Part shown: one piece after another, positions 46,937 through 57,664 of the stretch
How positions within the stretch are numbered: position 1 is the first letter of the stretch
How the letters are laid out: each line of letters opens with the position of its first letter
Assembly: GCA_947623455.1 (NCBI GenBank)
Contig: OX392532.1
Coordinates: 3,100,001 to 3,164,000, forward strand
Direction of reading: 5' to 3'
Length of the DNA: 64,000 nt
Source of the DNA: Mimachlamys varia
Taxonomy: Eukaryota; Mollusca; Bivalvia; Pectinida; Pectinidae
Program-made: the position numbers and the translations under genes
Notes under the pieces: generated by a model
Database searches by the model: none
The model's input: only the letters and a program-made list of their open reading frames with translations
Told to the model about the DNA's origin: nothing

Positions 46937-47463
46937 TATAGACTCGGAACTTCGAAAACCATATATTTTATTGGACTTCAAAGAAGAACAGTTAGTACCG
47001 TCATATAGAACGACAAGACCAGCCTTTTTATACGTACAATACGATGTACGTATATTGGAAAATAAAAATATATAACTTTTATCAATGCTTTCGACCTGTA
47101 TAAACTGTTTTGACGGGTATCACATTTCGACTTTTTTATCCTTATATATGTTTGAGAAATTATAGGTGTGTATATTAAAAGTTAACAGCTTTCTATCCAT
47201 TGTTAATTTATTTATGTCTATGCAGTATAAAAAAACCCATTTCAAATCGTGAATATTGTAAAATAAAAAGAATATGAGCGAAATCCTGATGTTACCTGTC
47301 TTCAGGAACATACATCGAAATAGAAATCAAGACAATGTATTTCGAATTCTGTTTGAGAAAAAATAAGATTAGATCTTTGAAAACCCCTTTGTTTTACTGA
47401 CAAGAAATGAACATGGAACATCTTTTGAAAATAAGATGAGAAGATTACTTAATTGGTTTTAAT

Positions 47464-47851
47464 CACAGGCACTTGTGGCCAGGACAATAGTCATATAAAT
47501 ATATAGATAATTTGCAAAATATGAATAATTAAAATAAAATATAAAAACTGACTTAAGCAATTTTCTTTTTATGTTATTAATCATCTAAAACCACAATGAA
47601 AGTAATTGCCAAATTTCAGCTTGATACGTCAAGCGGTTAAATTTCACAAAAAAAAAGAGTGTCTGATAGTCGATTTTTTGTTAAATTAAACCGCTTGACG
47701 TATCAAGCTGAAATTTGGCAATTATTTTCAATATGGTTTTAGATGATAAATAACATAAAAAGAAAATTTGAAAATTCAGTTTTTATATTTTATTTTAATT
47801 ATCATATTTCGCTATGTTATTTATATATTCTCCTGGCCACAAGTGCCTGTG
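47464..47851. mobile_element. Foldback MITE nested in the TTAA element, 388 bp
   Basis: The ends CACAGGCACTTGTGGCCAGG and the exact complement at 47832-47851 begin a long inverted repeat. Most of each half pairs, including TGCCAAATTTCAGCTTGATA and its complement either side of the centre near 47665. Flanks are duplicated: GTTTTAAT at 47456-47463 and 47852-47859 (8 bp, extendable to 10 if the ends are set one base in). An 8-bp duplication suits a hAT-type MITE, but 9-10 bp cannot be excluded. Confidence 0.85.
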
Positions 47852-47920
47852 GTTTTAATCCGCATTTTATTCATTTATGTTAAAAATGAAATATGAAAAA
47901 ACTGTGATACAGACATACCA

Positions 47921-47946
47921 GGGACGTATATGTGCATATACGTCCC
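47921..47946. repeat. Perfect 12-bp-arm hairpin
   Basis: GGGACGTATATG, loop TG, CATATACGTCCC. Inside the TTAA element; function unknown. Confidence 0.8.
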
Positions 47947-48470
47947 TGAGACATATCAAGCAAGTTTTCAACAGAACTTTTCTCGTTGAATAGAAGAGTC
48001 AAACTCGAAATTTAAAAAAAGTGTCATATACTGTGTGAGTTGACGGTGGGTTACGGAGATTTCAAAAGATACACGTGCACTCGATAGTCTATGTTCCAGT
48101 CGAGATCTACATGTAACTGCAGATTTAGAGTACACATTTTGAAGTTATAAAGAGGGGATAATAACCGCAACATACTCAACTATTACAATTTAGCTAACTT
48201 TGATAGCCCCCCCCCCTCTCCAATGTTAATTACTTGCTATTTGAGTAACAAGTTACGTGTGAAGTTATCGAACTGACCAGGTAGATTATCCCGCTAATCT
48301 GATTACGTAATATAATGGACACTAACATGAGATTTACAATATTCAAAGGTATTATTGTAAGAGTCACTCTTGAATCATTGGATAAATGATATGTATAACT
48401 GACATTATAAATGACACGGAGTATTACAATATGACAGCGCATATATATATGGGTCCATTAAAATGAATTT

Positions 48471-48517
48471 GAACAATCACGGACTTAGATTATCTATCTA
48501 AGTCCGTGGAACAATCA
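48471..48517. repeat. 29-nt hairpin, second copy, flanked by 9-bp direct repeats
   Basis: Arms CACGGACTTAGAT (48478-48490) and ATCTAAGTCCGTG (48496-48508) pair perfectly around TATCT. GAACAATCA stands on both sides (48471-48479 and 48509-48517), as if a tiny palindromic element had inserted and duplicated its target. Its left arm also occurs at 46908. Confidence 0.75.
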
Positions 48518-48917
48518 ATAAACACTATATTTATGAAAGAATAAAAATAAAGTTATTTCAATGACGATTTCAGATTATTCTCCCGACCCCCATATTATGG
48601 TACGTGCCTTAATTTCATTGTATAATACATTTTGAATCATTAATCAACCAGACGTACATATTACTATTATATATAGAGAGACATAGGACCCAATTTCTTG
48701 TGTTCCCGTTGTGACGTCACCAATACGTGTGCACAACTTTTAGCGGTTCGCGGTGCGCTTAATTAGCGTGTGGCAAAACAGGTAAAAAACCAAACTTCAA
48801 CCTGTCGTAACTTTGTAACCGGTCGGCCGATTTCGATGCGGTTTTCGACAATGTATTAATGCCGACACAACGAGTCTGATCTTTACAGTTTCTATTTGCA
48901 CTACAGTTACTCTTTAA

Positions 48918-49500
48918 TCTGAACATAAAATCAATCAAGCTAGCGTCGAAAAATGAAAAAATAGAAATTTTTACATTGAGAGAATTAGATCTGGTGTTCC
49001 GGAAGAGTAAGCGTCCTCTGCTTCATCGACGACATCCGTCATGTTAATCTTTGTCACATCCATGTAAACATCAAGTCCTCAAAACGAGAACCGAGTTATC
49101 ATTGTCAATCACAACAAAAAATACTTAGTATACTCAAAAACGTCCATCTTCATATCCTACAAACTAAGATACAGAATATAGATGTATTTCCCAAGGAGAC
49201 CAGGATTGCGACCATAAAACTTGCCCATAGTCTTCATCAACTTGCATCTCTCGAATCCCTGTGCCGTAAGTTTGTATCAAGAAAGAGAAAGTTCACGATC
49301 GAAAAATTGAAATCGTCGAGTTTATCATAAAGCTTAGTAGTGAAGTATCCGTGTTGGTCAAAATGTCAGTAAAGATCAAGGTAGGAAGCTGATGTAGGAG
49401 AGTATGTTTTGTTCTTAATCTTAAGTTCAGTAAGATGCATACGATCGACTAAGTCAGCAACTTCTTGTTGTTGATAGACAACACATCGTCGATACATGCT
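48918..49500 (-). pseudogene. PLE copy H, tail and C-terminal half of RT
   Basis: From the TTAA junction the inverted tail continues (CTGAACATAAAATCAATCAA, TCTGGTGTTCCGGAAGAGTA, CCTCTGCTTCATCGACGACA). From about 49185 to 49500 the minus strand carries RT pieces equivalent to the GKFYGRH, KRDDF, DLYLNYDQ, LADLVDRIY and IDDVL segments, out of frame. The LIRYSRA-to-PASPT segment of copy G is largely deleted between about 49275 and 49290. Confidence 0.65.
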
Positions 49501-49504
49501 TTAT

Positions 49505-50080
49505 CTGCTGAGACTTTAAGATATGTTATTGGATGTGCCATTATAGATACGAAAGTGTATATTACAGGTTTTCTTATTAGTTTACCTTGAGCCTTGCGAA
49601 ACGTACCCATATTTCTAAAAAAGTAGAATAATTAAGGTGACGATGTTACATCTCCAATCCAAAGCAAGGGATTTTAATGTCTTGGTTTCAGAACAATTAA
49701 ATATATATTGCAAAAAAAAGCATCTTATTACAAATCGTAAGAAACTCATTAATTTTTTTTGAAATATGGGCACACATTACGATGTGGCCACAACGTAGTT
49801 AAATAAACAGTGGAGAATTACTGCTGAGTGTGACAGGCAGGAGAACAATGTATCTGGTGTCAGCGGAGGCTGTACGTATTAAATCCTCCCTTGAGTATTG
49901 TTTATAAAAACAAATTGCAAAATAAACAAAAGAATGCAATTATTTTAGCAAAAATATACCGGAAATCGATTAGTAACCGGAGTTAGGAGAAACGAAGAAG
50001 CAATTGAGCATTGTAAATACATATGTTATATCGCTTAGTGCGATAGAGAATGCTCATTACCAAGAATAGTACAGCAGGCC
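49505..50080. other. Non-coding stretch, nothing recognised
   Basis: AT-rich sequence between PLE copy H and the 52-bp array; no feature was seen. Confidence 0.3.
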
Positions 50081-50084
50081 ATCG

Positions 50085-51290
50085 GGCTAATGGTTTACTG
50101 AATACAGGTTACTGTTTTACCGGCGGGTAATAGTTCAGACTAATGGTATACTGACTACACATTACTGTTTTACCAGCGGGTAATAGTTCAGGCTAATGGT
50201 ATAGTGCTACATGTTACTGTTTTACCAGCGGGTAATAGTTCAGGCTAATGGTATAGTGCTACATGTTACTGTTTTAATGGCGGGTAATAGTTCAGGCTAA
50301 TGGTTTACTGACTACAGGTTACTGTTTTACCGGCGGGTAATAGTTCAGGCTAATGGTATAGTGCTACATGTTACTGTTTTAATGGCGGGTAATAGTTCAC
50401 GCTAATGGTATAGTGCTACATGTTACTGTTTTACCGGCGGGTAATAGTTCAGGCTAATGGTATAGTGCTACATGTTACTGTTTTACCGGCGGGTAATAGT
50501 TCAGGCTAATGGTATAGTGCTACATGTTACTGTTTTACCAGCGGGTAATAGTTCAGGCTAATGGTATAGTGCTACATGTTACTGTTTTACCAGCGGGTAA
50601 TAGTTCAGGCTAATGGTATAGTGCTACATGTTACTGTTTTACCGGCGGGTAATAGTTCAGGCTAATGGTATAGTGCTTCATGTTACTGTTTTACCGGCGG
50701 GTAATAGTTCAGGCTAATGGTATAGTGCTACATGTTACTGTTTTACCGGCGGGTAATAGTTCAGGCTAATGGTATAGTGCTACATGTTACTGTTTTACCA
50801 GCGGGTAATAGTTCAGGCTAATGGTATAGTGCTACATGTTACTGTTTTACCAGCGGGTAATAGTTCATGCTAATTTGCATAGTGACTACATGTTACTGTT
50901 TTAATGGCGGGTAGTAGTTCAGGCTAATGGTAAACTGACTACAGGTTACTGTTTTACCGGCAGGTAATAGTTCAGGCTAATGGTATACTGACTACAGGTT
51001 ACTATTTTACCGGCGGGTAATAGTTCAGGCTAATGGTATACTGACTACAGGTTACTGTTTTACTGGCGGGTAATAGTTCAGGCTAATGGTATACTGACTA
51101 CAGGTTACTGTTTTACCGGCGGGTAATAGTTCAGGCTGATGGTATACTGACTACAGATTACTGTTTTATCAGCGGCTAATAGTTCAGACTAATGGCATAG
51201 AGACTACAGGTTACTGTTTTACCGGCGGGTAATAGTTCAGGCTAATGGTAAACTGATTACGGGTTACTGTTTTACCAGCGGGTAATAGTT
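50085..51290. repeat. 52-54-bp minisatellite, about 23 copies
   Basis: The unit contains GGGTAATAGTTCAGGCTAAT, GGTATAGTGCTACATG and TTACTGTTTTACCGGC. The central copies carry GTATAGTGCTACATG; both edges carry GTATACTGACTACAGG, which is 1-2 bp longer. This block arrangement suggests the central subfamily expanded from within. Confidence 0.96.
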
Positions 51291-51384
51291 CTCCTATCTA
51301 CGATATAAACCTATAAAAATGCACTATGAACATAAAGCAATATAATAGTAGAAAAAATTACTTAAAAGGCAAATTATATCCAAA

Positions 51385-51765
51385 CAGACATGAAATGTTT
51401 GTATGGATACAATTTACAAACGGAAATAATATACAAACTCTCATCAAATGTTTGTATAGTATACTTACAATTTACAAACGGAAACAATATACCAACTCTC
51501 GTCAAATATTTGTAAGGAATATTTACAATTTACATAAGAAATAATATACCAACTCTCATGAAATGCGTGTATGGACTACTTACAATTTACATACGGAAAT
51601 AATATACCAACAACTCTCGTCAAATGTATTTATGGAATACTTACAATTTACATAAGAAATAATATACCAACTCTCATGAAATGATTGTATGGAATACTTA
51701 CAATTTACAAACGGAAATAATATACCAACTCTCAGGAAATGTTTCTATGGAAGACATTCATGTAC
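51385..51765. repeat. 53-60-bp minisatellite, about 7 copies
   Basis: The unit contains TACTTACAATTTACAAACGG, AAATAATATACCAACTCTC and (G/A)TGAAATGTTTGTATGGAA, with shorter versions having TTTACATAAGAAATAAT. Confidence 0.92.
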
Positions 51766-52010
51766 TCATCACATAAATAAAAAAAACTGTCTTCAAGCCA
51801 TAAAAACGTAAATATAATACTTTAAACATTAAAACGTTCACAGATATCGGTAATAAAATGGTGAAAACACAGGAATTGATAACTGATCACTCGCTTATAG
51901 CAAATATAGACAATGGATTTACAACGTGAACAAATATAATATTTTCATGTCGTCAACATAGACATGAGGGTAGTACATTGTACTTGTAATGCACGTTCTC
52001 CTGTATGCAG
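51766..52010. other. Short AT-rich spacer
   Basis: No feature was recognised between the array and PLE copy I. Confidence 0.3.
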
Positions 52011-52011
52011 T

Positions 52012-52296
52012 TTTTTTTAGAGAATACCGAAGCATTAACAAAATCATAATCCGAACTCAAAATCGATTAAACTAGGGGCAAAATACGAAAAAAGAAAGTC
52101 TGGGACCATTGTAAAGTACAAGAGAATAAGACCAAGTGTTCCGGAAGATTGCGCGTCTTCTGCTTCATCGACGACACCCGCCACGTAAATCTTGGTCACA
52201 CCCAAGTAAACTTCATGTCCTCGAAAAAAGAACCGAGTCATTGTCAATAAAAAAGTAAGCATAATAATGAGCATACTCAAAACTAAACGTCCATCG
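52012..52296 (-). mobile_element. 3' tail of PLE copy I
   Basis: Inverted tail: GAGAATACCGAAGCATTAAC at 52019, TCATAATCCGAACTCAAAAT, AGTGTTCCGGAAGATTGCGC at about 52135, TCTTCTGCTTCATCGACGAC, and ACACCCGCC. The 78-codon minus frame 52044-52280 lies wholly within this tail and is not thought to be coding. Confidence 0.75.
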
Positions 52297-52965
52297 TCAT
52301 ATCACACAGAGATACAGAATATATTTCAATGAGACAAAGATGGCGACCATAAAACTTGCCCGAAGTTCTGTAAACCTGCCTCTCTCGAATCCTTGTGTTG
52401 TTATTTTGTTTGTCAGCAGTCGACTTCGATCATGAAAATCACGATATTTAAAGCAAACCTTAGAATAACGAATCAACAGCGGAAAGTTCACGATCGGCAT
52501 ATTGAAATCGTCACGTTTCTTACATAACTTAAAAGTAAGCTGTGCATTTTGGTCATAGTTTAAGTAGAGATCGAGGTAAGCAGCTGGTGACGGAGAGTCG
52601 GTTGTGTCTTTTATTTCAAGTTCACATTTGGCAATGTTTTTGTTACCTGTCCTGATTAGCCTTTCCACAATTTCAGCCTCGTATGGAAACAAAAACAAGT
52701 CAGTTGAGAGTGGGGCACAGTTTGTTCCAATGGGAATGCCAACAGTCTGCTTGACAATCTTTCCTCCGAACTTAAAAATATTGTCGACCAGGAATTCAAT
52801 CATTCTTACTTTATTTTCTTCAGTATATTTCATCTTAGCTTTTGTCGTGTTTTTCACAAAGTATGCTCCAAGATAGCTCACTACCATATATTTGTATCGC
52901 GGTTCACCTTTGTTTGGGAACAGAAAGCCCTCATAACGAGAGATCAATACGTTTCTTCAGTTTTT
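52297..52965 (-). pseudogene. Penelope-like reverse transcriptase, copy I, catalytic box deleted
   Basis: This is the longest uninterrupted PLE frame here (216 codons). In order: PNKGEPRYKYMVVSYLGAYF, MIEFLVDNIFKFGGKIVKQT, VGIPIGTNCAPLSTDLFLFP, YEAEIVERLIRTGNKNIAK, then directly CELEIKDTTDSPSPAAYLDL, YLNYDQNAQLTFKLCKKRDD, FNMPIVNFPLLIRYSK and TTQGFERGRF. Compared with copy G, the SFNFTFRYIDDVF...LVDRIY stretch between KNIAK and the glutamate-rich ELEIKD is missing. The deletion keeps frame, so the open frame is not evidence of activity. A second in-frame loss joins NFPL to LIRYSK, removing LDSNIPASP. Confidence 0.85.
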
Positions 52966-53285
52966 CAGCTCGTTGACGACCTTACCACTGAATGCGTTGA
53001 AAAAGCAATGCACAGCTCAACAACAATATGATTCGTTTTTCTTCTTCTCACCTTCTGTGGGGAAATAAACGGTTTCATATATGTGTGTCGAAGATGCGTA
53101 AACGTTAGTCAAAGGATCATGCATAAGAAATAATCACATGGTTCTGCCGAGGGTGATATATTCAACTCGTTAAAATGAGACTACCAATCTATAATATAAA
53201 TTGTATATAAGGTGGGTCGGTTTTCTGTGGTAGCATTATTTGATAGCTGATACAAACTAAGACATTGAGAGATCTAATTTTTGAG
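52966..53285. other. Spacer between PLE copies I and J
   Basis: AT-rich, no feature recognised. Confidence 0.3.
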
Positions 53286-53835
53286 AGTCAAATAAAATAA
53301 GAGAATACCGAAGCGTCAACACAATCATAATCAAAACTCAAAATCGATTAAACCAGGGGCAAAATTTGAACAAAGGAAAGATTTACTGGAGACCCTTGCA
53401 AAAGTACAAGAGACTAAGACCAGGTGTTCCGGAAGAGTAAGCGTCTTCTGCTTCATCGACGATACCCGCCATGTAAATCTTTGTCACATCCAAGTAAACA
53501 TCAAGTTCTCAAAATGAGAACCGAGTATCATTGTCAATCACAACAAGTAAACACATTAATGAGCATACTCAAAAACATCCATCTTCATATCACTTAAAGA
53601 TACAGAATATTTCTCAATAAGACAAATATGGCGACCATAAAACTTGCCCATAGTACTGATCAACCTGCATCTCTCGAATCCTTGTGTTGTTAGTTTGTTT
53701 GTCAGCAGTCGACATCGATCAAGAAAATCCCGATATTTAGAGGAAGCCCTGGAATACCGAATCAACTGCGACATATAAACACCATAGGTTGGAGAAGCAG
53801 GGATGTTACTATCAAGAAATGGAAAGTTAACGATA
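53286..53835 (-). pseudogene. PLE copy J, tail and C-terminal RT fragment
   Basis: Inverted tail from GAGAATACCGAAGCGTCAAC at 53302 with GTGTTCCGGAAGAGTAAGCG at about 53424. Upstream on minus (53556-53835) an open segment reads SIVNFPFLDSNIPASPTYGV, YMSQLIRYSRASSKYRDF, LDRCRLLTNKLTTQGFERCR and MGKFYGRHICLIEKY. This is the best preserved C-terminal part of the family. The 137-codon frame continues into unrelated sequence, so the N-terminal third is not RT. Confidence 0.8.
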
Positions 53836-53894
53836 CTTGAACTGACTGTAAACCATGACGTCATAATATTATTACCTGACTGTGTTCGCTGTAG

Positions 53895-54330
53895 CATACA
53901 TCTTTTAATTTCACTTTCAGATATATCGACTTGGTTGTTTATAATCAACAAGATGTTTGCTGACCACATCGATCATACATGCATTATACCCTTCTGAACT
54001 TGAAATAAAGGCCACTAGGACTATTCTACATCAGCTGCTTACTTCGATCTATACTTAAACTATGACCAACATGCACAGCTTACTATGAAGTTATGCGATA
54101 AACGTGACACTTTCAATTATCCGATCGTGAACTTAATAACATCCCTACTTACTTAGGTGTTTAGGTCGCATTTGATTCGATTATCTACAGCTTGCTCTAA
54201 ATATCGAAATATTAATGATTTATGTCGACTGCTGACAAACACACTTATTAAACAGGGATTCGAGAGATGCAGGTTGGTGAGAATTATAAGCAAGTCTAAG
54301 GTCACCATATTGATTTGATGTTTACTTGGA
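53895..54330 (+). pseudogene. PLE copy K, RT fragment facing away from copy J
   Basis: Plus-strand remnants: FNFTFRYIDLVV at about 53910-53945 (second catalytic aspartate changed to L, YIDL), KMFADHIDHT, then NYDQHAQLTMKLCDKRDTFN at about 54057-54116 and GFERCRLV at about 54255. Several frameshifts. Begins about 60 bp after copy J ends, in the opposite orientation. Confidence 0.7.
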
Positions 54331-54525
54331 TGTAACTAGGATTTACATGGTGGGTGTCGTCGATGAAGCAGAAGACGCTTACTCTTCGGAACACCTGGTT
54401 TTCTTACAAGAATCTCCATTTGAATATTTTCTTTGTTCATTGTTTGACCCTTATTTAATCGATGTTGAGTTCGGATTATGGTTTCGTTGACCCTTCGGTA
54501 TTTTCTGATCTTTTTTTAATTGATC
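54331..54525 (+). mobile_element. 3' tail of PLE copy K
   Basis: GGTGGGTGTCGTCGATGAAG at about 54350, CAGAAGACGCTTACTCTTCG, GAGTTCGGATTATGGTTTCG at about 54467, TTGACCCTTCGGTATTTTCT, ending in a T run. Confidence 0.75.
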
Positions 54526-54699
54526 AAAGATTTAGAATATTCCGGAAAATAATATGATGGCAACAATACTTCATACTTCGTACTTTTTATCAATCTTGAA
54601 ACCATTGTGCTGTACATTTTTTAATCAGCACTCAACATTTACAACGGAATTCGTGATATTCAGAGCAATATTGATTGTATAATGGCCTCCTTGTAAATC

Positions 54700-56138
54700 T
54701 GGATGTCAACCGGGCTTCGTAGATCAATGATGCCAAGATATCTCAGCGTTCGTGGATCAATGATGCCCAGATAATTCAGTGCTCGAAGATCAGTGGTGCC
54801 GAGATAACTCAGCGTTCGTAGATCAGTGGTGCCCAGATAGCCCAGCGTTCGTAGATCAGTGGTGCCCAGATAGCCCAGCGTTCGTAGATCAATGGTGCCC
54901 AGATAGCCCAGCGTTCGTAGATCAATGGTGCCCAGATAGCCCAGCGTTCGTAGATCAATGTTGCCCAGATATCGCAGCGTTCGTAGATCAATGATGCCCA
55001 GATAGCGCAGCGTTCGTAGATCAATGGTTCCCAGATAGCTCAGCGTTCGTAGATCAGTGGTGCCCAGATAGCTCAGCGTTCGTAGATCAGTGGTGCCCAG
55101 ATAGCTCAGCGTTCGTAGATCAATGATGCCCAGATAGCGCAGCTTTCGTAGATCAATGGTTACCAGATAGCTCAGCGTTCGTAGATCAATGTTGCCCAGA
55201 AAGTTCAGCGTTCGTAGATCAATGATGCCCAGATAGCGCAGCTTTCGTAGATCAATGGTTCCCAGATAGTTCAGCGTTTGTAGATCAATGTTGCCCAGAT
55301 AGTTCAGCGTTCGTAGATCAATGTTGCCCAGATAGTTCAGCGTTCGTAGATCAATGTTTCCCAGATAGTTCAGCGTTCGTAGATCAATGATGCCCAAATA
55401 GTTCAGCGTTCGTAGATCAATGTTGCCCAGATAGTTCAGCGTTCTTAGATCAATGGTGCCCAGATAGTTCAGCGTTCGTAGATCTATGTTGCCCAGATAG
55501 TTCAGCGTTCTTAGATCAATGGTGCCCAGATAGTTCAGCGTTCGTAGATCAATGATGCCCAGATAGCTCAGCGTTCTTAGATCAATGATGCCCAGATAGT
55601 TCAGCGCTCGTAGATTAATGGTGCCCAGATAGGTCAGCGTTCGTAGATCAATGTTGCCCAGAGAGCTCAGCGTTCGTAGATCAATGGTTCCCAGATAGTT
55701 CAGCGCTCTTAGATCAATGGTGCCCAGATAGCTCAGCGTTCGTAGATCTATGTTGCCCAGATAGTTCAGCGTTCGTAGATCAATGTTGCCCAGATAGCCC
55801 AGCGTTCGTAGATCAATGGTTCCCAGATAGTTCAGCGCTCTTAGATCAATGGTGCCCAGATAGCTCAGCGTTCGTAGATCTATGTTGCCCAGATAGCTCA
55901 GTGATCGTAGATCAATGGTGCCCAGATAGTTCAGCGTTCATAGATCAGTGTACCCAGATAGTTCAGCGTTCGTAGATCAATGTTGCCCAGATAGTTCAGC
56001 GTTCGTAGATCTATGTTGCCCAGATAGTTCAGCGTTCGTAGATCAATGTTGCCCAGATAGTTCAGCGTTCTTAGATCAATGATGCCCAGATAGCTCAGCG
56101 TTCGTAGATCGATGGTGCCCAGATAGCTCAGCGTTCGC
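54700..56138. repeat. 33-bp minisatellite, about 43 copies
   Basis: The unit is GTTCGTAGATCAATGGTGCC plus CAGATAGCTCAGC. Variants: ATGTTGCC, ATGATGCC, ATGGTTCC or GTGGTGCC, and AGCTCAG, AGTTCAG, AGCCCAG or AGCGCAG. With a period of 11 codons, frames open on both strands (245 codons on minus with an LRTL-YLG-ID pattern). The reading frame does not span the array, so no gene is inferred. A multi-unit block with CGCTCTTAGATCAATGGTGC recurs at about 55704 and 55830. Confidence 0.96.
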
Positions 56139-57660
56139 CTCCATTTCGCTTATATTTCGTACACGTAGGTTCTCTGTAGACTTCTTAGGCGATACGCCAT
56201 CAATGCATATGTACCTATGTTGTTGATGTCATACATGTACAGTTGGGCGTCTATAAGAAGTATGTTCTTTGTTTTACCGTCAGTTTAGAGCTCGGCGGTT
56301 CGTCCATCTACATGTCTAAGATCCTGTGACAGAGTGCCCTCCAAGAGTTCGCAGAAATGTTCACATAGGTTTCGGAGGTGCCTTCTTGGAGTGCCCACCT
56401 GTAGCACAGACGGCCTTTTGTCAGTGCAACCTTTTATAGTTTTCTTGTCTATTGTTCGGAATTCGTGCGTTTGGTTATGTTGAATTTTGACTTCGCCTAT
56501 GTTATAATATGCATACATTTAGCAACATATATATTGACCGGAAAATCTGGTATTGTTTAAAAATCGCGGCAAGATAATATAACTCTGTGTTACGACAGCG
56601 CTCGTGATCAACTTTAGAGCACTACCGCTCCTTACTATATCCCCCTGGACGACTATATTAATTCCTTTGTTTTATTGCTTTCTATGATGAGGTAGCTTTT
56701 CATATCATTCTCCTGGATCCAATTACGAAACTATCAGATTTTAATGCAGCCATTTTTAAGCAGTTCTAGCTGGATCAATCAAGTAAGATTATGATACAAG
56801 CAGTATTAAGGCAATACTGTAGTCAAACGTGGTACCGTCTCTCATGTCTCCACACGAGATCACGCGCGTACTTTTATTTCGTATTTATCCCGTAGTTTGT
56901 GTTTTCATATCGGCATACATGTAAGAAAACTATAATATTTTCAACAACCCAAGAAGCTGTAAAACTTGCAAACACGTGATACATGTACATAGACGATATA
57001 ATATATTTCTATTTTTAGATGATTAACGTGTGTCTTGTTCTTTTATTTAGATAATATTATATCTTTCATTTCCGTGTATATAAATATTGCTATCCAATGT
57101 GAGAAAGGGTTGTAGGGATTCCTGTATAAAGTCTTGATTCACGTGACGTCACGTTACAATGGCTCATCTATGACGTGACGTCACGAACTTCCTTGTCGCA
57201 ATGCGATATAGGGGATGTGATGAAATTTATTTTTTTACGATATGTTCAGTTTAACTTACACGCTAGAAAAATAAATAAAGTTTTCTTAGCGTTATTTTTT
57301 TGGCATATTTAATCTGAAGACTGATTCGGTTTTGGTAAAAAAAGATCAAAAGTTGATACAAAAATCAATCCGAACATTAGTTTTATGGTTTTGGGCCGAT
57401 TCTGGTTGTTTGAATAGGAGAAAGATACTCTTCCATGCTCAAAGGTGTAAGATGGGGACATTCCTATCTCGAGATTTTCAAATTTGGCAAACCTCTCTAC
57501 AAAGCCTCTGCTTCTACCAAGTTTGATATTGATAATCCCCGTAGTGAAATTCCATACGTTACACCCCTGGTCATGAAACAATCTAATAAGTAATATAGAA
57601 ATCAGGTATCGTATCACAGAAGGCGTCCGTGGCAAGGTAATATAATAGTGAAACAGGGGC
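56139..57660. other. 1.5-kb non-coding stretch with paired CRE-like palindromes
   Basis: Frames at 56285-56518 (minus) and 57309-57662 (minus) show no recognisable domain. Two identical 12-bp palindromes CGTGACGTCACG stand at 57142-57153 and 57174-57185. No promoter or exon can be supported. Confidence 0.35.
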
Positions 57661-57664
57661 AATG

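Larger units (their letters stand above)
46154..48913. mobile_element. TTAA-flanked DNA transposon, 2.76 kb, non-autonomous
   Basis: Perfect 19-bp terminal inverted repeats AGAGTAACTGTAGTGCAAA (46154-46172; complement at 48895-48913) are directly flanked by TTAA on both sides (46150-46153 and 48914-48917). Joining the flanks with a single TTAA restores, base for base in length, the PLE tail found intact at about 41763-41791, so the insertion site and TTAA duplication are clear. Subterminal GTGACGTCACAACGG copies occur inverted at about 46329 and 48707. TTAA specificity points to a piggyBac-type element, but the terminus is not the usual CCY start and no transposase is visible. The only frame (46821-47075, 84 codons) is unrecognised. 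Confidence 0.8.

Noticed and set aside
52044..52280. 78-codon minus frame containing VVDEAEDA
   Set aside because: It lies entirely within the PLE 3' tail, and the same tail in other copies is not open in that frame.
54660..55397. 245-codon minus frame with an 11-residue leucine-containing repeat, like a leucine-rich-repeat protein
   Set aside because: It is the 33-bp satellite read through. The pattern is not a true leucine-rich repeat and the frame covers only half of the array.
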